A program made the position numbers and the translations under genes. From Ryuthela nishihirai (Eukaryota; Arthropoda; Arachnida; Araneae; Heptathelidae): a stretch of 64,000 nucleotides of DNA. The notes below the pieces were generated by a model, which saw only the letters and a list, made by a program, of their open reading frames with translations, was not told the DNA's origin and made no database searches. Positions 34,589 to 46,344 of this stretch are shown piece by piece (position 1 is the stretch's first letter; each line of letters opens with the position of its first letter). Where the stretch lies: assembly GCA_038380435.1 (NCBI GenBank), contig JAWZYU010000013.1:7092401-7156400 (forward strand), given 5' to 3'.

Positions 34589-36268
34589 CTAAAAAATTAT
34601 CAAATATAGTCATATTTTGCAAAGTTAAAAACTTACAAGTGATTACCTGCAAATTTTCAGCTATCATTATTCTGCAACAAAGTAACAAAATACTGAAGAA
34701 AACAAAAATGTATTCATCTATACCATTCTTTCAAATGCAACTGGTGTAAGGGGAAAGAAATATTACTATGAACAATGATTTTGAGATCGAATTTAATGCA
34801 AATGTTTCAGTGGGATAATAGGACTAATATTGGCACAACATTTTCAGAAGATTTGTGGCAAAAAAAATTGCATACCTTTTCTACTATTTGAGTTTAAAAA
34901 TTTAATTCTACACATAATCACTATAAATTTGAACATACATGTCCTGTCGGCTACATCTACTTTAATTCTAAATCCTCATTCCATTATCTTACATCACATA
35001 AGGAGGTTGAGAATATTATTGATAAAATTTATTAACAATAAATTACTTATTTTATTAACATTAAATTACTTTACTGTTAATAATATAATTTATTAACAGT
35101 AAAGGGAATCTTAACTAATAAAGTTTTAATTGCTTAAATGTATTGACTAAATGTTCTAGGAGAAATTTTTACCAGTTCCTATAAAGAACTTTCTGTAATA
35201 TGCTGAGATGGCTGACACACTCAAATTAAGATTCATCTAATGAGATTTGATGGTCATCTGTAAATCAACAACTGTCATTATATAATAAATTTAGGTCTTG
35301 ATTACTAATGTTGATAAGTCCTGGCCTTTATGAGTTGATAACACTGAACCAAGTTAATGGTAATTAAAATAGTTCTTAATGAGATGTAAGTCCTTCTCAG
35401 TCATATGGTAAAGTTAGTTGATGATTTTCTGGTCTCATCTTTCACAATAGCATGTTAATCAATATTTAATTGACTAGCCCATAAAGAAACATTGTTCACA
35501 CTTAATACATCAAGCCTCATGTTTTTTTTTGCTTTGTTTTGTTTTTTCACTTTATTTTGCATTTTAAAACTGTTTCAATGTTTCTATGCCATTTTTATCT
35601 TTATTTGATATAATTTACAAAACAAATATGAAGGGGAATCAATCTTTTTTAGCATGTGATCTGCAAAATGATAGGAACATAGTGGTGAATATCTAGTTTC
35701 AGTTTCATCCTTTAGTGTGTAAATTTAATATGAAGGGCATACGTTTTGCAAGTAAGTTATTTTTCTGCACTTTTTACTTATTTTTTATTATAGTTTTTAA
35801 AAGATAAAAGATATTATTTTTAAAAAGTCACAAAATCTTCCAATGGATATTTTGCACAAAGAAATCTAAAAAAAAAATCATGATTTTTTTAAAATATTTT
35901 TTAAAAAATCATATATTTTTATAACATTTTATTTTTTTGCTGATCCTGAATGAAAAATTTTTAGGCATCCCTGATTCTGAAATGGAATAGCGATTACAAG
36001 TGAGTGTAATATTGGTGTTGCAAATATTTTTTCACTCTACTACTTCTAAAATTATTTTTATTGCTTCTCAAATACATACAATTAGAAAGAATAGTTATTT
36101 GAAACTTATCAAAAAGAAAATCATTAGGAATATGTAACCTCAAATAGAAGTTACCTTAGGAGGCCTCTGATTAAGACATTATAGCAAACAAAAAAAAAAG
36201 TTAAAATTTTTTTTAAAACATGCCTTATTTTAGTACTATTTTAATATAAGTTGAGACAATTTCACACT
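34589..36268. other. Intron, no gene recognised
   Basis: Very AT-rich. A ~57-bp stretch at 34684-34739 (AACAAAATACTGAAGAAAAC to CATTCTTTCAAAT) is duplicated at about 41190-41246. TTAATAAA-rich imperfect palindromes occur at 35020-35105. Confidence 0.35.
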
Positions 36269-36507
36269 GGTTTGGCAATGTTGCTCGCAAAAACAAATGC
36301 AAATTAGCACATAAGATTATGAACAATGTGCCTAAAGGTTTCGGGAAAAGGGAGAGACCTAGGATGCAATGGCAGACAATGTCAAACAGGACCTTACTAG
36401 AATTGGCCTACAGTGGCCAAATGCAGAGCTGTTGCTAAGAACATGTCTCGGGAGGAAAATTGCACAGTCTGGAAGGATTCCATAGCCCATGGCTGTATGA
36501 GGATTTT
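36269..36507 (+). mobile_element. RTE-like LINE 3' fragment, (TATG)-type subfamily
   Basis: Plus-strand fragment of the last ~230 bp, from the W-F-G-H-V-A-equivalent region to the CCATAGCCCATGGCTGTATGAGG terminus. The terminus has the TGTATG variant rather than a GAT tail. Coding is broken. Confidence 0.85.
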
Positions 36508-36550
36508 TCTTTTGACTTATGTCATAAATTAACAAATTATTATTTTCAAA

Positions 36551-39500
36551 GTGATGATACATAGAACCAGCCAGGCCTAGCACCTAATGTCCGACCCCAC
36601 CTTCTCGTGGAGCAGACCATTAGTACCTTTCAAATGAGATACTCTTGTGGAAGTGAATGGAAGGGGAGGGCTGCCAGATTAGTGTGGACTACTGATCTGG
36701 ACAACTATGGCTAATTTTCTTTTTTTTTCTACCCTGCTGAGGAGTGGTCAACCACACAGGGTCCTGGTGCTGACCATATAAACTCACTGGACTGGACAGA
36801 TATATGGCTCCAAGCTTGATTATGGATCCTGATTTTGTTGCACTGGTGGGCTTCTGTGGAGGGAAAATCTTCTGCTGTGTTTTCTGTTTGTTTGTGGGTT
36901 GACAGCCCCAAGTGAATAGATTCACAGGATATGTTTATCAGCTGGTGGATAATCCTGAGCAGAGGTCATCGCAGGCACCTGAACTCTTTGCTTCTATTGG
37001 CATCATCAAATTCTACATTGGAGGAAGTCTTCCAGTGTAGATGGCTTCAGCCTTTAGTGGTGGGGGAACGGGTCTTTGCCCCATGTCTGCGATTAGGGGG
37101 CTGTTTGATACTGTCGGCATTCCCTCTCTAAATAAACATAGTTTCTTTAAACATCCCACTAACCATTTTCACTCCATAGGTAGTTGGAATGTGAGGACTC
37201 TGCACAGAGCTTTTTCTCTTGATGTCCTCACACAAGAATTCCACCATTAGAATTTAGATATTCTCGGCTTGCAAGAGACCAGATGGACAGACAAAGGTCA
37301 GATTCTTAAAAATAATCTTAAATTTCACTTTTCAGGGAGGGACGACAATAAGCATCACCAAGGCATGGGTCTGCTTCTCAGCAGACACGCTAGTGATGCT
37401 CTTCTAGGATATGAGTGCATTAATGAAAGGTTTCTTACAGCAAAATTTCAGACAAGCGTTAAAGACATGAATGTTATCTGCTGTTATGCCCCCACTGAGG
37501 ATGAGGATGAGAAGGATAGGTTTTATGAACAACTTCAGGATATTTTGAAATCTGTCAAGAAAGGAGATATTACCCTTGTTCTTGGTGACTTCAATGCCAA
37601 AGTTGGTACTGACTGACCTTTGGGGAGGGGTGATTGGCCCTTTTGGTATTGGTAGCTGCAATGAGTAACGTCTCCTACAGGTAAGTAAATTCAATGGTTT
37701 CAGAATAACTAACACATATTACAAACACCGCGACATACATAAGTACACATGGGTTTCACCTGATGGGCTGCATAGGAATATGATTGATTTTATATTATTT
37801 AACAGCAAATGGGCTAGTTCTGTTAGAAATACCAGGGCATATAAGGGAGCTGAAATTGGATCTGACCATTACCTTGTTAAAAGTGTCTTGCAACTTACAC
37901 TTAAAAAGTGCTGTGCTAGGGTTAAAAAATTTACCTTTAATACTAAAGCTCTGAATGACCCAGTTATAGCTAAAGCTTACCATGATAGGTTACTTAGTCA
38001 TTATGACAGTCATGGTATGCTTACTACTGAAGTTGAGGAAGAATGGGATCATTTTATACAGGCTTTTTTGGACACTAACAGTACTCTTTTAGGAAAAAAG
38101 GAGCAGAAGAGTCAGAGTTATCTGAGTGATAAGGCACTTGAGCTTATTTCGGAAAGAAAGAACTGCAGAAATGTCCTTAATCAAAACCCTACTAGTCCTA
38201 ATAGAAAGCATTACAGAGAACTTAAATAAACGTGTAAAAGAGTTAGCTGCTGATAAGAATCTTTGGCTTGATGGTTTGGCTGACAAAGCCGAGGAAGCAG
38301 TTAGACAGTACAACAGCAGGGAGCTGTACCAGATAGTTAATGTTTTGTGTGGTAGAAAACGGACAGGTATACAGGGATTGAAGGATAAACAAGGTAAGGT
38401 TATAGAAGGTGAGGATTCTGTCATGGCTAGGTGGGCTGAGCATTTCAGTGATGTTCTAAACAATGTAGTTAGGTCTATTCCCATTCTTTGCAATGATGAT
38501 AGATGCATTGGTGGCTTTAATGTTGGCCCTATAACACAATCTGAAGTTATTTTGGCTGTTTCTAAACTTAAACTTCATAAATCCCCAGGTGTAGATGAAA
38601 TTACTACCGAAATGCTTAGAGCTGGGAATGTTTAGGTTACCACTTGGATGACTGAAATTCTGAATATCTTTTATGATAAAGGCATGGTTCCTAAGGATTT
38701 TATCAGAGCTATTGTTATCCCTATTTTCAAAAAAGGTGATCGCAATTCTTGTGATAACTATAGGGGTATCAGCCTACTCTCTGTTCCAGGTAAAGTTCTT
38801 TCTATGATTGTGCTTAATGGAATTAAGAATCTGGTTGACAGTCCATTGCGTGATGAGCAATGGGGATTCAGAAGTGGTAGGGGATGTGTGGATCAGATAT
38901 TTTCACTTAGGCAGATTCTTGAGAAATGTTTAGAGTTTCAGAAACCTTTGGTTGCTAGCTTTGTTGATTTCAAAAAGGCTTTCGACTCTGTTGATCGTCA
39001 TAATTTGTGGTTGATTGTGAAATCATATGGTTTACCAGACAAGTTAGTTAACATAATGAAAGCTCTCTATAATAACACTGAGTCGTGTGTGAGAGTTGGT
39101 AAGTCTTGTAGCAATTGGTTTAGCATTACTTCTGGTGTTCGACAAGGGTGCATTTTGCTTCCTTTTCTCTTTAGTTTGGTTATTGATTATGTTATGGAAA
39201 TTCACTTCAAGGGAAAGATTTTGGCTTTAAATGGACTGGAGATACGAAAATTTCTGATTTAGATTATGCTGATGATTTAGCCCTTTTGGCAAATGATGTT
39301 GATGAGATGAACTCTTTCATTCGAGCTGTTGATGAGACTGGTAGTATAGTAGGTTTGGTTATAAACAGAGAGAAAACTAAGTAATGAAAATTAGTCAGGC
39401 AGGTTGTGATTCAATTAATCTGAATGGTTGCAGTCTTGAGCAGGTGTCACAGTTTAATTATCTTGGGAGCTATGTAACAGATAATGGTGATGCGCGGCAT

Positions 39501-40080
39501 GAGATTAACAGATGAATAGGGATTGCTGCTGGAACTTTTAAGAATCTATGGAGAGTGTGGAGAAATAGGCATATACACCTAATGACTAAAATTAGACTGT
39601 ATAATAATTTGGTTCTTTCTAGGGTTAGTTATGGTAGTGAAACTTGGACACTTTGTAAACAAGATAACAGGAAACTAGATGCTTTTGATTCCAGATGCTT
39701 ACACAGTATCTTGGGCATTAGGTGGTTCAACTTTGTAACTAATGATGAGGTTAGGCAAAGGAGTTTGCAACCTCCTTTAAGCAGCATATTGTGCAGAGAG
39801 AGACTCCGTTGGTTTGGCCATGTTGCCCGTATGAATAATTATAGATTGGTGAATAGGGCTATGAACAGTGTGCCTAAAGGCCTCAGAAAGAGGGGGAGAC
39901 CTAGGATGCGGTGGGCAGACAATGTCATACAGGACCTTTTTAGAATTGGTGTGCAGTGGCCAGATGCAGTAGATGTAGCTCAGGATAGACTTGCTTGGAG
40001 AACTAAATTGCACAGTCTGGTTGGACCTCCATAGCCCATGGCTGCTTGATGATGACGGCGACGACGACGACGATGATGAT
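36551..40080 (+). mobile_element. RTE-like LINE, slightly 5'-truncated, few ORF lesions
   Basis: Plus-strand copy beginning about 60 bp inside the consensus 5' end and ending with a GAC/GAT-repeat tail at 40045-40080. The open segments are endonuclease 37269-37616 (VLGDFNAKVG), linker 37780-38229, linker/RT 38126-38635, RT 38648-39262 (VASFVDFKKAFDSVD, SGVRQGCILLPF), and tail 39555-40034 (YGSETWTLCK to SLVGPP). A stop after MLRAGNV and small frameshifts separate them. It appears young but is non-functional, and no TSD was found. Confidence 0.93.
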
Positions 40081-40374
40081 ATAAATTGATCTGGGATCAT
40101 TCAATTTCAGTTTCAGTAAGAAAACTTTATATGTTTCAAAAGATTTTTAATTTTTACACAGTTCTTTACCTCATTTTAGTTATATATCTTTCAGTTTTTA
40201 TTTAAATTAGCTTGTTTTTAAAACAAAATAAATTTTTATGACACTACTGCCATATTCTTAGAGTTCACTGACTATCAAAAAATCCAAGTGTATGCACTGT
40301 TTGTATAAACATTTATAAAAAATTTAGTAAAAACTAAACAAATGACACATTTAAGTAATGGTAAATATTATGAA

Positions 40375-40582
40375 GTGTCCCGTGGCCGAGTGGTTAGCGC
40401 GCTTGGCTACTGATCTATGGGACCTGGGTTCGAGCCTGGGTAAGTCATGGATGTTCGTGCTGTTTTCTGCTGAGGTCCTGCCATCCTCTCAGATCTTCTA
40501 CTGTAGCATATAAACTGACAGGCTCCTGTCAGACCTCTGTGGCAAGCAGCTGCTTGAGGGGGTATTTATTTATTTTATTTAT
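40375..40582 (+). mobile_element. SINE-B, full length with 13-bp TSD
   Basis: A 208-bp tRNA-derived SINE. The A box lies in GTGGCCGAGTGGTTAGCG and the B box is GGGTTCGAGCC, giving a serine/leucine-like head. The body ends GCTTGAGGGGG and a (TATT)n tail follows. A perfect 13-bp duplication TAAATATTATGAA flanks it (40362-40374 and 40583-40595). The internal pol III promoter looks intact. Confidence 0.92.
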
Positions 40583-40642
40583 TAAATATTATGAAATAAA
40601 AATGAAGGTAAAACATGGTGTGCTGAATTAAAGAAAGATTAA

Positions 40643-42042
40643 GTTAACTCTATAAACACTGTAGGTGCTGGACTAGTCACGTTTATTGAACATTTTTACA
40701 CTTGAACCATCCCAATCTTTGACAATACATGTTAACAAGGGGTTAATATATAATTTTCAGACTAGTAAAATTTCTAATGAATTATAATAATTTCTAATAT
40801 TGTCAAACTTTCATTTGTTGAGCATGCACCTCAACACATAATTTGAAGAATTAGAACAAGTTGCAAATTCGATACATAATGGCCACCCATGAAATGGCAT
40901 TGGAAAATACCTGTTCCAAGTTAGATATTTCCATGAATTGTATATTACTTTTAACTTCGACAAATTCAAAAGCAAGGAAATATATATTCTTGAAAGCCTG
41001 ATATCCAACATTTTTATTACATTTTTTCATGCAATTTACTATCTATAAATACTCATTATAAAGAAATAAATTAACTATACTATTAATTTTCAAAAACTCC
41101 AAATAAGCCAAATTGCATCAGCAAGATTGAAGAACTGAAGAACTTGTATCAGCAAGACAGATGGAAGTATCAGCAAGACAGAAGACTGAAGAACAAAATA
41201 CTGAAGAAAACAAAAATGTATTCATCTAATACCATTCTTTCAAATATCTGGTTTTGCAGATAGGATTCACTGTTAACAGATAAAATTCACTCAATACCTC
41301 AGTAATTTAATTCTAGAACTAATGAAACTGATCTATAATATTCTACCATATAGTACCGAAATTCCTGACTGCTTTTTTAAACACTCAAACACACAGGCCC
41401 AGTGCAGCTCAGAGAGCACTTCTGAATCATCCCACCCCCCCTTCTAGCATCTCAGGAAAATGCCCAGTCCATACTTAACCTGGGTGACCCCGCACAGACT
41501 ACATGTGCATCCACCAATTGAGAGCAGCGCATCTCTATTTCATCCTGCTGCCAGAATGACATGCCAAAGCAGATGGCACAAAATGTATCACAATGCCTAG
41601 TCACCAACATCTCGTATAGGCAACCAGTTCAGCGCACTAATAGGAATGCAAAGTTTAGAATAACACGCAGTGACTCATACCACAGAGGCAGCAAAATGCA
41701 ACACCACCGCACATAAGAACTCTATCGCTTCTCACTTGGTGATACAGTTCTGTATCACCATTATCACCAAATGAGAGGCAACAACATCGAACCTGTGAAA
41801 ACATCAGCTACCGAGAACAGCACACAACCTGGAAGTCTTCACCTTAAACAACTGACAAAACTACCTCTAGAAGAATGAAAGAAAAAAATGCAGGTATGAC
41901 TATTTAACATAAACTTTACTGCACCGCCCTACGGCCATCAATTACCAAATTAGTGTCAATGAGCCGACTGTCACGATACCATGTGACCAGCACCTACAGT
42001 ACAGCACGTGTGTCCAGCACCTACAGTGTTTCTAGAGTTAAC
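40643..42042. mobile_element. Segment bounded by 30-bp inverted repeats, possible DNA transposon
   Basis: GTTAACTCTATAAACACTGTAGGTGCTGGA (40643-40672) is reverse-complemented at 42013-42042 with a single mismatch. A second nearby CACCTACAGT block (about 41990-42001) makes the right end double. Between them, 41380-41980 is C-rich and compositionally unlike its surroundings, but no transposase ORF is visible. Another copy of the left end occurs at about 42444-42474. The family is unknown. Confidence 0.5.
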
Positions 42043-42059
42043 TTATTCTCTCTATTATG

Positions 42060-42885
42060 TATACACTAAGTAATTACCACTTTTGAGTCAATTCAAATTT
42101 TAGAGGAAAAATTGTCTTGAGTCAGGTGGGATAAGAACCCACGACCTCCTGATAACATGTCAGGTGCTCTGGACCACTGAACTACCGGCCGCTGATCAAG
42201 ATCTCTAAATGATGATATGAACACTTTCTACCTACAATACATATTCCATTATGTCACATGTAGGTGCTGTTCAGGCAATCTAGCCACAAGCAGCAGATAA
42301 ATGCCATATAGATCACCTGACGTTATCAGGAGGTCATGGATTCATAAAAGTCCATGACCTCCTGATAAAGGTCATGGATTCATTAAATATTATGAAATAA
42401 AAATGAAGGTAAAACATGGTGTGCTGAATTAAAGAAAGATTAAGTTAACTCTATAAACACTGTAGGTGTTGGACTAGTTTTTTTTTTGGACACTGTAGGC
42501 GCAAGACAGTTTTTCCTCTAAAATTTGAATAGACTCAAAAATTGTAATTACTTAGTGTATACCAAAAAAGTCGAGTTTATTCAATTAACTGTATACTTGT
42601 AATCATTTAATCAACTATATACTTTCCATCTATATGGCATTTATCTGCTGCTAGTGGCTAGATTGCCTGAACAACACCTATATGTGACATAATGGAATAT
42701 GTACTGTAGGTAGAAAATGTTTGCATCATCAATTAGAGGAGATCTTGATTGATGGCCGATAGCTCGGTGGTCCAGAGCACCTGACATGTTATCAGGAGGT
42801 CAAGGGTTTGTATCCCACCTGGCTCAAGACAATTTTTCCTCTAAAATTAGAATCGACTCAAAAGTGGTAATTACTTAGTTTATAC
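42060..42885. repeat. Inverted pair of SINE-C-containing arms
   Basis: The arms at about 42060-42313 and 42628-42885 are reverse complements over about 255 bp with scattered mismatches. Each contains a complete tRNA-like SINE head. The 300-bp centre holds further partial copies (a B-box half at 42314-42372, a tail at 42505-42600) and the duplicated segment at 42373-42476. Confidence 0.85.
42090..42196 (-). mobile_element. SINE-C (left-arm copy)
   Basis: Reverse complement reads CGGCCGGTAGTTCAGTGG (A box), a TATCAGGAGGTCGTGG region and a GTGGGTTCTTATCCCACC B-box arm, then GACTCAAGACAATTTTTCC. It is tRNA-derived, but the T-loop is altered (TTCTTAT instead of TTCGAAT). Confidence 0.7.
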
Positions 42886-42905
42886 CAAAAAAGTCGAGTT
42901 TATTC
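42757..42905 (+). mobile_element. SINE-C (right-arm copy)
   Basis: Plus-strand copy: GATGGCCGATAGCTCGGTGG (A box), AGCACCTGACATGTTATCAG, and a GGGTTTGTATCCCACC B-box arm. A body and a tail reading AAAAAAGTCGAGTTTATTCAA follow. The same tail is found in the partial copy near 42505-42600. Confidence 0.72.
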
Positions 42906-43100
42906 AATATTTAATCTCTCTATTATGAAAAATTTATATTAAAATAATTGAATATTTTAGAAAAGATTGAATATTTTAGAAAAGATTGAATATTTTAGAA
43001 AAGATTGCAAATTAATTTTTTTTAATTTTTACTGAAGTTAAAATGGAAAATATATAGTAGAACTTGACAATTAAAAAAATGCTGATAAAATTTTACTTAC

Positions 43101-43182
43101 TGTTCTTTGTTGGTGTTGTTGTTTTTCTTTTGCTATTTTCTTAACCACAATTAAATGTTCTTTCCTTTGGTATATAATATGA
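43101..43182 (-). CDS. TCHP: Trichoplein (TCHP)-like gene, internal exon A
   Basis: An 82-bp minus-strand exon of one base plus 27 codons (HIIYQRKEHLIVVKKIAKE then KQQHQQRT), ending in phase 0 at ACA|GTAAGT. The acceptor (AATCAAAATAAG) has a weak pyrimidine tract, so the 5' boundary is the least certain of the five exons. The E-K-Q-Q pattern matches the trichoplein segment just before the exon B equivalent (K-E-E-K-K-Q-Q-E). No further upstream exon was recognised between 43.2 and 64 kb. Confidence 0.6.
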
Positions 43183-43409
43183 CTTATTTTGATTAATTGG
43201 TTATTTGGCAAAAGAATTTTAAAATTCATGTTTTATTTCACTGAACACAGTTGACAAAAAAAACTACTCATTTCTCAAAGTATATTACTAAGAAAAAATT
43301 TGTTGTTTCAGGAATATATTTTGCTATTCAGAGAAAACCTTTCTGTTCATATATAATAATTATAATGCATTATAATTATTTTGGCCTAACAGTATCCACT
43401 GCACAACTG

Positions 43410-43615
43410 TGAGGAGACAGATGGAAGACTCCAATTTAGGCCATCTAGAGTGTTAATGTGCACAGGGACTCTGAGCCTCATAATTCAGAAACCTCACACA
43501 ACGCCATGGCTTAATGTTACATCCAATGGACAGCAGCCTTTCCAAACCCATCAGTGTCCCTACTGATCAAGGGCAGAGTGTGGAGTTTTGCAGTGATAAA
43601 TCTCAATGTTAGGGA
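43410..43615 (-). mobile_element. SINE-A internal fragment, old
   Basis: A diverged SINE-A body piece from GAGGAGACAGATGG to GATAAATCTCAATG, including the equivalent of the conserved GATGGGACGTTAAGCC (here in reverse complement GGCTTAATGTTACATCC). Head and tail are missing. Confidence 0.75.
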
Positions 43616-44321
43616 GAATGACAATGGAGTACTAATTATATTTCTATAGGATGAGAAGTATTTAATTTAAAATTGAATAGAATAATCTTTTTGTGACTTC
43701 CAATATTATATTTTTATACATATTTTTTTGCCTACTACTTTATCTGGTTAACAGTGCTTTCTTCCACTGGACCTAGGGATTTATATTTTATTATATTGAT
43801 GAGTGGCTTTAAAATAATATGCCAAGTGCAAACTTTTTAAGCATTTTTTTCTTCCTGATCCTAATTCAGAAATTCTTTCAAATATAACGTTTTAATTCCC
43901 AAGTAATTATATTAGTTTTTAATTCTTGTCACTTGATAGTCATATTTGTGGTATTTAAGTAACATAAGTTCCACTGTTTCCGTTTTTTGGAAAGTCTCAC
44001 AGGGTGGAGAGTTTGTTTTCTTTAGTAAGTTCAGATTTTGTTTGAAAGGATATGACCATTAATTAATCTAATTCCTGATAAGTTTAAGGCAGTGATCATA
44101 TTCTCTATAGGTAATTCACTATTTCTAGTCAATGATTTTGCTTGTTAGTTGCAATTTTCTAAAATATTTAAGATGTTACAATTTTTTTTAAATATGCTTT
44201 TCATTATACTTTTAGAAATTTTCATTGCAATGAGAAATCTCAGAAATCTTGTACTAAATTGTGGATATAGGATTTCCATGCCATGGAAATGGTAGAATTT
44301 TCTAAGTTATTAGTAAATGTT
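43616..44321. other. No gene recognised
   Basis: AT-rich sequence between a SINE-A fragment and an RTE copy. No significant reading frame or known repeat was identified. Confidence 0.35.
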
Positions 44322-46344
44322 TTGTACATACATACAAAATTCTTATGCAGCCACAGGCTAAGGGGGTTCTACTAGAATGTGTAATTTTCCTCTCCAGACA
44401 TGTCTGTTCTGAGTTACAGCTACTGCATTTGGACACTCTAGGCCAATTCTAGCCAGGTCCAGTTTGAAATTGTCTGCTCATCACACATCCTAGGTCTCCT
44501 CGTTTTCCTGAAGCCTTTAGCCACACTATTCATAATCCTGTTAGCCAATCTGCAGCTATGCATACAGGCAACATGGCCAAACCAATGCAGTCTCTCTCTG
44601 CACAAAATGTTGCTCATAGGAGATTAATGATCCCTTCTAACCTGATCATTATTTACAAAGTCAAACCACCTAATGCCCAAGTTACTGCACAGGCATCTAG
44701 AATAAAAGGCATGACTAATTTTCAATACTTTAGCTTTTTCTCTGTTTATCAGTAAACCTACTCTATCACCAGTCTCATCAACAGTCCTAATGAATGAAAT
44801 CATCTCATCTAAATCGTTAGCCAACAAGGCCAAATCATGACTGTCATAATGACTAAGTAACCTATCATGGTAAACTTTAGCTATAACTGAGTCTTTCAGA
44901 GCTTCAATATTAAAGGTAAAATTTTTAACCCTAGCACAACACTTTTTAAGTTTAAGTTGCAAGATGATTTTAACAAGGTAATGGTCAAATCCAATTTCAG
45001 CTCCCCTACATGACCTGGTATTCCTAACTAGCTCATTTGCTGTTAATTAATATATAATCAATCATATTCTTATGCAGTCCATCAGGTGAAACCCATGTGT
45101 ACTTATATATGTCGCGGTGTTTGTAATAAGTATTAATTATTCTGAAACAATTGAGTTTACTTACCTGTAAGAGCTGTTGCCCATTGCCATTGCAGCTACA
45201 AAAAAAAAAGGCCTATCACCCCTCCCCAAAGATTAGAGTCATTACCAACTTTGTCATTGAAGTCACCTAGAACAAGGGTAATATCCCCTTTCTTGACAGA
45301 ATAAAAAAATCCCAAAGTTGTCCATAAAGCATATCCTTCTCATCCTGCTCGGCATCCTCAGTGCGGGTATAACAGCAGATAACATTCAAGTCTTTTATGC
45401 TTGTCTGAAGTTTTGCTGTAAGAAATCTTTCATTAATGCATTCATATCCTAGAAGAGCATCACTGGCATGTCTGCTGAGAAGCAGACCTATGCCTTGGTG
45501 ATGCTTATTATCGTCTTCCCTGAAAAGAGAAAAATTTAAGATTATTTTTAAGAATCTGACCTTTATCTGTCCATTTGGTCTCTTGCAAGCCGAGAATATC
45601 TAAATTATAACGATGGAATTCTTGTGTGAGGACATCAAGAGAAAAAGCTCTATGCAGAGTCCTCACATTCCAACTACCTATGGAGAGAAAATGATTAGTG
45701 GGATGTTTAAAGAAACTATGTTTATTGACAGAGGGAATGCCGACAATATCAAACAGCCCCCTAATCGCAGACATGGGGCAAAGACCCGTTCCCCCACCAC
45801 TAAAGGCTGAAGCCATCTACACTGGAAGACTTCCTCCAATGTAGAATTTGACGATGCCAATAGAAGCAAAGAGTTCAGGTGCCTGCGATGACCTCTGCTC
45901 AGGATTATCCACCAGCTGATAAACATATCCTGTGAATCTATTCACTTGGGACTGTCAACCCACAAACATATGGAAAACACAGCAGAAGATTTTCCCTCCA
46001 CAGAAACCCACCAGTGCAGCAAAATCAGGATCCATAATCAAGCTAGAGCCATAATTCCATTCAGATTGTTATATATGGTCAGCACCAGGACCCTGTGTGG
46101 TTGCCCACTCCTAAGCAGGGTGGAAAAAAAAAGAAAAGTAGCCATAGTTGTCCAGATCAGTAGGCCACCCTAATCTGGCAGCCCTCCCCTTTCATTCACT
46201 TCCACAAGAGAGTATCTGTTTTGAAAGGTACTAATGGTCTGCACCACGAGAACCTGGTCGATTCTATGCATCATCACAGGGGATTGGCGCATAGCTCTCC
46301 TTCCAGTGATTACCTATCTACCATTTACAGACCAACAGTGCCAC
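44322..46344 (-). mobile_element. Internally deleted RTE-like LINE
   Basis: Minus-strand copy that retains both ends. The 3' end has the CATACATA tail and C-terminal region (44322-44720). The 5' leader ends CCATTTACAGACC at about 46344. At about 44838 the RT-region phrase DLALLAND is joined directly to the linker phrase LSHYDSH, so the RT core and part of the linker, well over 1 kb, are deleted. The endonuclease start is readable (45816-45508, SWNVRTLHRAF). The 3' part belongs to the TATG-tail subfamily. Confidence 0.9.

Larger units (their letters stand above)
40583..42476. repeat. Direct duplication of ~100 bp flanking the SINE-B
   Basis: The sequence from TTAAATATTATGAAATAAAA to CTGTAGGTGCTGGACTAGT at about 40582-40676 recurs at about 42373-42476 with one difference (GTGTTGG). 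The second copy starts exactly where the SINE-B insertion ends, so the duplication post-dates or accompanied the SINE insertion. Confidence 0.85.

Noticed and set aside
40375..40445. tRNA-Ser/Leu gene
   Set aside because: Part of SINE-B with a 13-bp TSD and a TATT tail; repeated at 60806.
42110..42196. tRNA gene on the minus strand
   Set aside because: Mutated T-loop, copied within an inverted repeat, followed by a SINE body; treated as SINE-C.
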